64,000 nt of DNA, taken from assembly GCF_016904885.1 (NCBI RefSeq), contig NZ_JADWYI010000001.1:5642001-5706000 (forward strand). The letters run 5' to 3'. The notes under the pieces are model-generated. The model was given only the letters and a program-made list of their open reading frames with translations, had not been told where the DNA came from and ran no database searches. Both the position numbers and the translations under genes were made by a program. Shown here piece by piece: positions 57,440 to 64,000 of this stretch; positions within the stretch are counted from its first letter, which is position 1; the number at the start of each line of letters is the position of its first letter. The DNA is from Archangium primigenium (lineage in GTDB: Bacteria; Myxococcota; Myxococcia; Myxococcales; Myxococcaceae).

Positions 57440-58825
57440 TCAACCCGCGGGGGGGTTCTTGCGCAGACGGGCGGCGAAGAAGCCCCCGCCGGGCACCCGC
57501 GACGGCAACGCCCGGAGGAAGGGGCCGTCGCACAGCATGGCCGCCCGCTCGGCGCCGTAGACGGGCCCGAGCGGCTCCACCTGGAAGCCGGGCACGCGCG
57601 CGAGGAAGTCGCGCACCACGTCGTCGTTCTCCTCGGGCAGCAGCGAGCACGTGGCGTACACCAGGAGCGCGCCGGGCTTCACCTGGGGTGCCAGCTCCAC
57701 GAGCAGCTCCAGCTGCGTGGTGTGGAACTCCTCCACCGCCTTGGCGCTGAGCTTCCACTTCTGATCCGGCTCGCGCGCCAGGGAGCCCGTGCCGCTGCAC
57801 GGCGCGTCCACCAGCACCACATCCGCGCTCTCCAGGGTCAGCGGATGGGGAAAGGACACGTGGCGCAGCGACAGCTCGCGCGCCCGCTCGCGCGCCTGGG
57901 CCAGCCGCCGGCGAGAACGGTCTCCCGCCAACACCCGACCCGAGCGCCCCACCGCGTCCGCCAGGGCGAGCGTCTTGCCCCCCGCCCCCGCGCACACGTC
58001 CGCCACCGTGCAGCCCGCGAGCGAGCCCGTCAGGGGCCGGCACGCCTCGGCGATGAGCTGGCTGCCCACGTCCTGCACCTGCAGCCGGCCCTCGCGCATG
58101 ACCTTCGTCTCGAAGACCCGGTGGCTCGAGTCGGTGATGCGCACCGCGTCCAGCGCCACGTCCACCGGGGCCGCGGCCACGCCCTCCTCCAGCAGTCGCG
58201 CCAGCACCGCGTCCCGCGTGCCCGTGGGGCGCACCCGGAAGTGCAGCGAGGGCTCCTCGTCCAGCGCCGCCAGGATGGGCTCCAGCACGGTGTCCGGATG
58301 CAACTGCGCCAGGCGCTGCACGAGCCAGTTGGGAAACGAGTAGCGCGTCGCCAGACGCTCCGCGCCCGCCTCCGGCACGGCCGGCTCGCTCAGCGGCGTC
58401 TCCACCACCCGCGCGAGCAGATCGTCCTTGATGGTGCGCGGCCGGATGGGCCCGGGCAGCTTCACCTCGGGGCCGATGCGCGACCACGGCGCGCCACAGA
58501 AGAGCCGCCGCCAGAGCACGTAGCGCACGAGCGCCTGATCCTCCAGCAGCCCGATCTTGCTCGGGGCGTGGCCCAGCGTGCGCGCGGCCAGGTCCAGGAG
58601 CCGCTGGTGGCGCGACAACTCCCGCACCGCCAGCGCGGCGAAGCGCCGCTCCTGACCGCCCAGGCCCTCGGCGTCCTTGAGGGCCTCGGCGAGCGAGAGC
58701 TTGAGGGGCTCGCCCTTGAGCACGGACAGGTGGGCTTCGAGGGCCGCGGTGGCGGCGCGTCGGGACGGGCGCCCCAGGCGCTCGTCGTCCAGGAAGGTTT
58801 CGGGCCAGAGGGTCTTCACGCTCAC
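57440..58825 (-). CDS. 16S rRNA cytosine-C5 methyltransferase, RsmB/NOL1-NOP2-Sun family
   Basis: Protein of 461 residues. An N-terminal NusB-like/ferredoxin-like region is followed by the methyltransferase core. It carries VADVCAGAGGKTLALADAVG for SAM binding, and the two cysteines typical of the family in DAPCSGTGSLAREPD and YATCSLLPEEN. It methylates a cytosine in rRNA. GTG 58825 is given as the start, although GTG 58819 also fits. The response regulator gene ends 24 bp upstream. Confidence 0.9.
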   Translation of the reverse strand: MSVKTLWPETFLDDERLGRPSRRAATAALEAHLSVLKGEPLKLSLAEALKDAEGLGGQERRFAALAVRELSRHQRLLDLAARTLGHAPSKIGLLEDQALVRYVLWRRLFCGAPWSRIGPEVKLPGPIRPRTIKDDLLARVVETPLSEPAVPEAGAERLATRYSFPNWLVQRLAQLHPDTVLEPILAALDEEPSLHFRVRPTGTRDAVLARLLEEGVAAAPVDVALDAVRITDSSHRVFETKVMREGRLQVQDVGSQLIAEACRPLTGSLAGCTVADVCAGAGGKTLALADAVGRSGRVLAGDRSRRRLAQARERARELSLRHVSFPHPLTLESADVVLVDAPCSGTGSLAREPDQKWKLSAKAVEEFHTTQLELLVELAPQVKPGALLVYATCSLLPEENDDVVRDFLARVPGFQVEPLGPVYGAERAAMLCDGPFLRALPSRVPGGGFFAARLRKNPPAG

Positions 58826-58849
58826 GTCACGGCACTCGCGTGGCCTGGA

Positions 58850-59506
58850 CTACGCCCTCAGGGGCAGCGAGACGGCCAGGCACCCTTCCTGGGTGCGCAC
58901 CTCACGCGGTCCGGCCGACAGAAAGAGGTACTGCTCCCGCCCGCGCGACTCGCCTTCCACTTCCAGCGAGCCCTCGAGCAACATCATTCCCAGGCGCGGA
59001 TCGCGGGCGCACGGCGCGTGCGCCGCCCCGGGCGCCAGGCGCAGCCACTCGCCCCCGTCCGCCCCCTGGGCCAGCCGCACGCCCGGCGTGGCCGCCTCGG
59101 TCCACGCCGACTCGGCCGGCACCGGCCCCGCGGCCCGCCGCGCCACCTCGCGCCGCAGCGCCACGAAGCGCTCCACCAGGGCGAGCATGTCCTCGAGCTG
59201 GAAGGGCTTGGTGAGCACCGCGTCCGGCACGTGGGGCGCGAGCATCTTGAGCACCTCCTCGGTGGCCGACGCGCTGACGATGGCCACCGGGAGCAGCCGC
59301 TTGCGCGCCGCCTCGAGGATCACCCGACCCCCGCTGCCCGTGTCCCCGATGCGCAGGTCCGTGAGCACCAGCGCGAAGAGCTCCTCGCCCAGCGCGCGCT
59401 GCGCCTGGGCGACGCTGCTCGCCTCGCGCACCTCGACCAGCTCGGAGATGAGTTCGGCCATTCCCTCGCGCAGCCCGGCGTCATCCTCCACCAGCAACAC
59501 CTTCAT
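58850..59506 (-). CDS. Response regulator with a cupin-like output domain
   Basis: Protein of 218 residues. Residues 1-118 form a complete receiver: acidic pair VEDDAG, phospho-acceptor Asp50 in LVLTDLRIGD, Ser/Thr in IVSASAT, and Lys100 in LTKPFQ. A short Ala/Arg linker leads to about 80 residues (VRLAQGADGGEWLRLAPGAAHAP...MMLLEGSLEVEG...LSAG) with the strand spacing of a small cupin. No DNA-binding helix-turn-helix is visible. The start is the ATG with MKVLLVEDD. Output could be ligand sensing or protein binding; the histidine kinase is unlinked. Confidence 0.82.
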   Translation of the reverse strand: MKVLLVEDDAGLREGMAELISELVEVREASSVAQAQRALGEELFALVLTDLRIGDTGSGGRVILEAARKRLLPVAIVSASATEEVLKMLAPHVPDAVLTKPFQLEDMLALVERFVALRREVARRAAGPVPAESAWTEAATPGVRLAQGADGGEWLRLAPGAAHAPCARDPRLGMMLLEGSLEVEGESRGREQYLFLSAGPREVRTQEGCLAVSLPLRA

Positions 59507-59590
59507 CGAGGACCTCGCGCCTGGCATGTCGGCGGCTCATCGGGCCCGGGAGTGCCCACCCGCCTGGACGGGGACGACTCCTGGGATTCT

Positions 59591-59676
59591 TGGCCCTCCC
59601 CGGACTCGAACCGGGACGCGGGGTCAGCCGCAGCGGATTTTGAGTCCGCCTCGTCTACCAATTTCGACAGAGGGCC
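59591..59676 (-). tRNA. tRNA-Leu (anticodon CAA)
   Basis: An 86-nt class II tRNA: acceptor GGCCCTC/GAGGGCC, D arm with AATTGGTAGACGA, anticodon stem GCGGA/TCCGC and loop CTCAAAA (anticodon CAA, reads UUG), a long variable arm, and T arm CCCGG-TTCGAGT-CCGGG. CCA is not encoded. Confidence 0.93.
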
Positions 59677-59769
59677 CCTTGGGGGCGGAACGAGCACCCG
59701 TATACATCGATGCCGCGCGGGACGCATCCGAAGATTGCGGTCCCCCGTGCTGATCGCTAAACGGGCGCC

Positions 59770-60516
59770 ATGTACAACCTCCTCATCGCCCTCGGCGTGG
59801 GCCTCGCCATTACCCTCGGTGTCAAGCTCACCAACCTCGGGCCCCTCTGGGCGGGCATCATCCCGGGCACCATCGCCTTCCTGGCCACCTACTTCCTGCT
59901 CGCCCAGCGAGTGGGCAAGGAACTGCAGAAGTTGATGCTCGCCGTGCAGAAGGAGCTCCAGGGCCAGCCCACCAGCCAGAAGGACGCCCAGGGCCGGCTC
60001 GAGCGCGCCATCAAGATGCTCGAGGGCGGCCTCGTCTACGAGAAGCGCCAGTTCCTCGTGGGCCCCGAGGTGCACGCCCAGATTGGAATGTTGAAGTACA
60101 TGTCCAAGGATCTGGACGGCGCCCAGCGCCACTTCGCCCAGGCGAGCAGCCGCAACTACATGGCCAAGGCCATGGAGGGCGCCCTGCACTTCCAGAAGAA
60201 GGACTTCGCCGCCATGAAGAAGGCCTTCGAGGCCGCCGCGGCCGCCGGCAAGAAGGAGTCCATTGTCTGGGCCGTGTACGCCTGGTGTCTGGTGCAGAAC
60301 AAGGAGAAGGACGAAGCGCTCAAGGTGCTGGGCCGGGGCGTGGACGCCAACCCGAGCGATGACAAGCTCAAGAACAGCCTGTCCGCGCTGCAGAACGACA
60401 AGCGGCTCAAGATGAAGCCCTACGAGCCCTTGTGGTGGCAGTTCGGTCTGGAGGCCCCGCCCCCGCAGATGATCGGCGGCGGCGGCCGGCGGGTTCAGTT
60501 CACCCCGCGACGCTGA
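59770..60516 (+). CDS. Membrane-anchored TPR-like protein
   Basis: Protein of 248 residues. Two helices at the N-terminus (NLLIALGVGLAITLGVKL and PLWAGIIPGTIAFLATYFLL) anchor it. A helical solenoid follows with TPR-like pairs (QIGMLKYMSKDLDGAQRHFAQASS, AMEGALHFQKKDFAAMKKAFEAAA, AVYAWCLVQNKEKDEALKVLGRG). The C-terminus is short and basic. TPR proteins bind partner proteins; the partner is unknown. The ATG follows the tRNA-Leu gene divergently. Confidence 0.82.
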   Translation: MYNLLIALGVGLAITLGVKLTNLGPLWAGIIPGTIAFLATYFLLAQRVGKELQKLMLAVQKELQGQPTSQKDAQGRLERAIKMLEGGLVYEKRQFLVGPEVHAQIGMLKYMSKDLDGAQRHFAQASSRNYMAKAMEGALHFQKKDFAAMKKAFEAAAAAGKKESIVWAVYAWCLVQNKEKDEALKVLGRGVDANPSDDKLKNSLSALQNDKRLKMKPYEPLWWQFGLEAPPPQMIGGGGRRVQFTPRR

Positions 60517-60854
60517 CCCCTCCCTTCCGGGAATTCCTACCGGTCTCCATTCCCGAGAATACTGCAAGTCTTGCCTATCCGGGCGCGCGCTTCCCGCCCG
60601 GCTGATCGCAAGCCCCTGGAATCAGGTCTCTCTCGGGAGACGGTCTCCCGGGCACGTGGCTTGCTACTGGGCAAGGCGTCGTCCTGGGAGGGTGTTCCTA
60701 GGGACGAGGCGGCCGGGGGTCTCGGGTGGCGGAGGACATGGGGAGCTCGCCAGCGATGGCGGCGAAGGATGGGCCGGAGGGGGAGACCTCCCGGCGGGAC
60801 GGCACCCGGGAACTCCGAGTGGCCACGAGCGGCCCGGACGAGGGAGCGGAGCGG
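60517..60854. other. Leader region before the GGDEF gene, with inverted repeat
   Basis: About 340 bp with no separate gene. It contains CGGGAGAC-G-GTCTCCCG (60634-60650), a 17-bp inverted repeat that could be an operator. The GGDEF reading frame stays open back to a GTG at 60726, so some of this stretch may encode a longer N-terminus. No strong promoter is evident. Confidence 0.45.
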
Positions 60855-61820
60855 ATGATGCAGCGTCAGGACCGCCACGGCGAGAAGCCCTTGATCCTGG
60901 TCGTGGACGACGACCCGGGCACGCGCGAGAGCTTGTTGGAGCTGCTCTCGGCCCGCTTCGACGTGCTGGGCGCCGACAGCGGCCGCTCCGGGGTGGAGCT
61001 GGCGCGCGAGCGCCACCCGGACCTCGTGCTGCTCGACCGCTTCCTGTCCAACGAGGACGGGCTCACGGTGCTCGAGTGCCTGCAGCATGACCGGAGCACG
61101 GAGGCCGTGCCGGTCATCTTCCTCACGGGGGACTCGGACGAGGCCACCCTGGAGAAGTGCCTGGAGATGGGCGCGGTGGACTTCGTGCACAAGCCGGCCA
61201 GCACGCGCGAGCTCGTGGCGCGCATCGACCGCGCGCTGCGGCAGAGCGAGCAGCAACAGCGCCTGCAGCAGATGGCCCAGACGGACGCGCTCACGGGCCT
61301 GGCCAACTTCCGCGCCCTGTCCGCGCGCCTGGAGGAGGAGTTCAAGCGGTCCAACCGCTACGACTACCCCCTGTCCGTGGTCGTCATCGACCTGGATCAC
61401 CTCAAGGCCATCAACGACGGCATGGGCCACGACGTGGGCAACCGCGCCATCCTGGCGCTCGCCAACCTCTTGCGCACCAACCTGCGCGAGGTGGACTTCG
61501 CGGCGCGCTTCGGCGGGGACGAGTTCGTCGCCCTGCTGCCCCACCAGACCGCCGCCGAGGCCGCCGTGCTCGCCGAGCGCATCCGCACGGGCCTGCGCGG
61601 CGTGAAGATCACCCGGGCGGACGGCCGCCCCGCGCCCTTCGGGCTGAGCGTGAGCGTGGGCATCGCGGATCACTCGCTGAGCAACCCGCGCGAGAGCACC
61701 GACGAGCTGCTGCGGGCCGCCGACGCGGCGCTCTACGAGGCCAAGCGCGAGGGGCGCGACCGGGTGGTGGTGCAGCACCCGGCGGAGCTCGCGGCTCCGC
61801 GCTCGGCACAGCGGCACTAG
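60855..61820 (+). CDS. Receiver-GGDEF diguanylate cyclase
   Basis: Protein of 321 residues. A receiver domain (about 11-128: VDDD at 17-20, phospho-acceptor Asp61, Lys113) is followed by a GGDEF domain with catalytic GGDEF at 220-224, so it should make c-di-GMP. The inhibitory I-site RxxD is present at 211-214 (REVD), five residues before the active site, so product feedback is expected. GGGAG lies 8 nt before ATG 60855; the longer GTG/ATG alternatives upstream (60726, 60738) have poorer spacing. It precedes a flavoprotein-receiver fusion on the same strand. Confidence 0.92.
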   Translation: MMQRQDRHGEKPLILVVDDDPGTRESLLELLSARFDVLGADSGRSGVELARERHPDLVLLDRFLSNEDGLTVLECLQHDRSTEAVPVIFLTGDSDEATLEKCLEMGAVDFVHKPASTRELVARIDRALRQSEQQQRLQQMAQTDALTGLANFRALSARLEEEFKRSNRYDYPLSVVVIDLDHLKAINDGMGHDVGNRAILALANLLRTNLREVDFAARFGGDEFVALLPHQTAAEAAVLAERIRTGLRGVKITRADGRPAPFGLSVSVGIADHSLSNPRESTDELLRAADAALYEAKREGRDRVVVQHPAELAAPRSAQRH

Positions 61821-61854
61821 CTTCAAGCAGGACACACACCCCCAAGAGGTCCCG

Positions 61855-63597
61855 ATGGACGGCGGCGGAGCGAGGGCGAGGATGAACGGTGGCAGGCTGG
61901 CGAGCGGCTCACGGGTGGCCATCATCGGGGGAGGCATCGCCGGGGTGGGCATGGCGACCTCCCTGCTCTTCAATGCCCGGGCCCGCGGATGCACCGTCGA
62001 CGTGCGCGTGTATGACGGCGGCGACCCGAGCGCCATCGCGCCCCCCGCCGTGCTCACGCCCGAGTGCCGCTCGCGCCTGGCGGCGCTCGGCTGCCGGATT
62101 CCCCTGGAGTGGCGCGCGCACGAGTTGCGCGGCGTGGAGGTGATCTCCCACGGCCAGCGCGAGGTGGTGCCCGGCACGCCCGGCGGCCTGTGGGTGGTGG
62201 ACGGCTGGCCCCAGGGCCAGGGCGGCGTGGCGCTCGTGCGCGAGATGCTCGCGGGGGCGGCCACCGCCCAGGGGGCCAAGTTCATCCAGCGGCGCGTGGA
62301 GCGGGTGGAGAACCAGCCCTCCGCGCCGGACGCGCCCGCGGCGGTGCGCAAGTGTGGCCCGCTCATCGTGCGCGCCCAGGGCAGTGGCGAGCGCTTCCAC
62401 GCGGTGGCCCTGGCCACGGGCGCGGGGCCCTCGCTGGGCGACGCCTTCTTCCCGGGCTTCCAGCCGGCGCCCACCGTGGCCGCCGTGCAGGCGCGGCTGC
62501 GGCCCGCCTCGCTCCAGGCCCCTACCCCGCTCGCCCGGCTGTGGCTCTCGCCCCTGCCCACCGTGGACGGCCTGTGGCTCTTGCCCGGGGCCCAGTCGGT
62601 GTACGCGCTCGCCTTCGGCCCCGCGGTGACGCCCGCGGACCTGTGCCAGGCCCTGATGATGGCGGCCCGGGACGGACTCGTGGAGGAGGGCTTCGAGCTC
62701 ACCGCCGTGGAGACCACGCGCCTGCCCTACGGGCCGGGCCGCACCCTCGTGGCCCCCGGCCAGCTCGCCGTGGGCGCGGTGGCGCTCGGCCACCCGCTGC
62801 AACTCGGCCTCACCGAGACGCTCGCCTCGTGCAGCCGCGCCGCCGTGGCCCTGCTCGACGCGGGACTGGAGAAGCCCGCCCTGGAGCGGCGCTACGTGCG
62901 CGACGGCCTCGCCGAGCTGCTCGAGGACGCGACGGCCGGGGCCCGCTGCATCCCCTGGCTGCGCCGCGCGGGCCGCCAGGCGCCTCGTGCCTTCCTCACC
63001 GCCCGCCTGCGCGGCACGTCCGGGGGCATGGGGGGCGGCGGCGTGCTCGGCCTGTCCGCGCCCACGCCCCTCGCCCTGCTCTCCAGCCTGCGCTGGGCCG
63101 GCATCCGCGAGACGCTGGCCTCCTGGGTGCACACCACCCTGGAGCCCCTGCCCACGACGATCCCCGCCATGGAGCCGGACCTCTACTACATCGTGGATGA
63201 CGACCCGGAGCAGCGCGAGGCGATGACGCAGCTGCTGGAGTCCACGGGCGCGCGGGTGGTGGCCTTCGCGGACGAGCTCGCCCTCTTCTGCGCGGTGGCC
63301 CGCCGGCCGCCCACCGCCATCCTCCTGGACGTGGTGCTGCACTGGGTGGACGGCCTGCGGCTGTGCGAGGGCCTCAAGCAGCACCCGCTCACCCGCGACA
63401 CCCGCGTGGTGGTCATGAGCGGCCTCAACCGGCCCCACGTGCGCCAGCGCGCGCTCGACGCCGGCGCCGAGGCCTTCCTGCCCAAGCCCGTGGAGCCCGA
63501 GCGCCTCCTGCGCCAGCTGCTCGGTCTGGTGCCCGCGGCCCCGGCCGTGCCGGCCCCGAGCGCGCTCACCGAGGAGTCGGGGCGCTACGCGTCCTGA
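61855..63597 (+). CDS. FAD/NAD(P)-dependent oxidoreductase fused to a receiver domain
   Basis: Protein of 580 residues. The N-terminal dinucleotide-binding motif is IIGGGIAGVGMA (about residues 22-33), and the flavin-pocket region near LAVGAVALGHPLQLGLTETLASC fits the halogenase/geranylgeranyl-reductase monooxygenase group. The C-terminus (about 443-565) is a full receiver: IVDDDPEQ (Asp448-450), phospho-acceptor Asp492 in ILLDVVL, VMSG, and LPKPVEP. AAGAGG is 5 nt before the ATG. It starts 34 bp after the GGDEF gene, so they may be one transcript. Its end overlaps the convergent miaA by 13 nt. Fusion of a redox enzyme to a two-component receiver is rare. Confidence 0.82.
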   Translation: MDGGGARARMNGGRLASGSRVAIIGGGIAGVGMATSLLFNARARGCTVDVRVYDGGDPSAIAPPAVLTPECRSRLAALGCRIPLEWRAHELRGVEVISHGQREVVPGTPGGLWVVDGWPQGQGGVALVREMLAGAATAQGAKFIQRRVERVENQPSAPDAPAAVRKCGPLIVRAQGSGERFHAVALATGAGPSLGDAFFPGFQPAPTVAAVQARLRPASLQAPTPLARLWLSPLPTVDGLWLLPGAQSVYALAFGPAVTPADLCQALMMAARDGLVEEGFELTAVETTRLPYGPGRTLVAPGQLAVGAVALGHPLQLGLTETLASCSRAAVALLDAGLEKPALERRYVRDGLAELLEDATAGARCIPWLRRAGRQAPRAFLTARLRGTSGGMGGGGVLGLSAPTPLALLSSLRWAGIRETLASWVHTTLEPLPTTIPAMEPDLYYIVDDDPEQREAMTQLLESTGARVVAFADELALFCAVARRPPTAILLDVVLHWVDGLRLCEGLKQHPLTRDTRVVVMSGLNRPHVRQRALDAGAEAFLPKPVEPERLLRQLLGLVPAAPAVPAPSALTEESGRYAS

Positions 63598-64000
63598 AGC
63601 CCGGCATAGGGCGGGGGCACGAAGCGCGCCCCCGGCTCCTTGCGAAACCACGTCATCTGGCGCTTGGCGTAGTGGCGCGTCTCCTGGGCCGTCTGGGCGA
63701 TGGCCTCGCGCTCCGTCAGCCGCCCCTCCACCACCGCGCGCGCCTGCACGTAGCCCACGCTGCGCATGGGCGCGGCCTCGCCATAACCCCGCGCCAGGAG
63801 CGCGCGCACCTCGTCCACCAGTCCCCGCGCGTAGAGCGTCTCCGTGCGCGCGTTGATGGCCTGGTAGAGCGCCTCGCGCGGCGGCTCCAGTACCACCATG
63901 CGAAACGGGTAGCGGCCCCCGGAAAAGGCGTGCTCCCGCCGGAACACCGAGGCGGGCTTGCCCGTCTGGGCGTGGATTTCCAGCGCCCGGATGACGCGCA
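63585..64000 (-). CDS. miaA: tRNA dimethylallyltransferase (C-terminal part)
   Basis: The C-terminal 137 residues are in the window and the gene runs off the right edge. The fragment starts RVIRALEIHAQTGKPASVF and contains RTETLYARGLVDEVRALLARGYG, MRSVGYVQARAVVEG and the family end RHYAKRQMTWFRKEPG. MiaA adds an isopentenyl group to A37 of tRNAs that read UNN codons, the tRNA-Leu(CAA) class among them. Its stop overlaps the flavoprotein-receiver gene. Confidence 0.93.
   Translation of the reverse strand, partial: RVIRALEIHAQTGKPASVFRREHAFSGGRYPFRMVVLEPPREALYQAINARTETLYARGLVDEVRALLARGYGEAAPMRSVGYVQARAVVEGRLTEREAIAQTAQETRHYAKRQMTWFRKEPGARFVPPPYAGLQDA

Overview
The window looks like a chromosomal stretch of a myxobacterium, probably of the suborder Cystobacterineae (Cystobacter/Archangium/Melittangium/Myxococcus-like). 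The clues are very high GC with strong third-position bias, a DUSAM-type protein (a family described from myxobacteria), a protein ending in the Cys-rich tail seen on myxobacterial Ser/Thr kinases, many lipoproteins, both methylmalonyl-CoA mutase and fused isobutyryl-CoA mutase, and a probable sphingolipid locus. Genus-level placement is inference.

Layout. 1-9.2 kb: partial enoyl-CoA hydratase, a Tim44-like/zinc-ribbon/TerB protein, a trigger-factor-like chaperone, a large Ala/Arg-rich repeat protein next to a SUKH (SMI1/KNR4) protein, a short-chain dehydrogenase and a carotenoid oxygenase. 9.3-15.2 kb: two myxobacterial orphans, a DsbA/FrnE oxidoreductase, a DUF1206 membrane protein, a VWA protein and an AmpG-like MFS carrier. 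15.3-20.4 kb: a minus-strand run with an ADP-forming acyl-CoA synthetase/GNAT protein, a beta-lactamase-fold lipoprotein, a 114-aa orphan, a Cys-rich lipoprotein and a DUSAM protein. 20.5-29.7 kb: a lipoprotein, then mutA-mutB-meaB with overlapping ends, then icmF, which together route propionyl-/methylmalonyl-CoA and isobutyryl-CoA through B12 mutases into central metabolism.

29.66-31.47 kb is an island of visibly lower GC: a decayed gene, a protein with a caspase-like His/Cys pattern, and an overlapping gene for a small exported protein (possible effector/immunity pair). 31.5-32.8 kb holds three 10-bp direct repeats at exact 21-bp spacing upstream of a lipoprotein gene, followed by a stand-alone LytTR regulator. 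32.8-45.4 kb: cytochrome P450, BNR propeller, prolyl-4-hydroxylase-like enzyme, CBM/Ig-like lipoprotein, a 1089-aa secreted phospholipase-B-like Ntn hydrolase, a LysM murein endopeptidase, HMG-CoA lyase, a methyltransferase and an aminotransferase.

45.4-54 kb is a likely sphingolipid synthesis and transport locus: PAP2/Aur1-like enzyme, MMPL (HpnN-like) transporter, serine palmitoyltransferase-like enzyme, a GNAT acyltransferase that is a ceramide synthase candidate, an MlaC-like lipid carrier and a TolC-like protein. 54-64 kb: class I aldolase, prenyl diphosphate synthase, two identical tRNA-Ala(GGC), tRNA-Leu(CAA), an Rsm-type rRNA methyltransferase and three receiver-domain proteins with unusual outputs (cupin, GGDEF, and one fused behind a flavoprotein), then the 3' part of miaA. 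Starts were chosen from Shine-Dalgarno spacing, signal peptides or family N-termini. Functions rest on motif recognition by eye, not on database searches.
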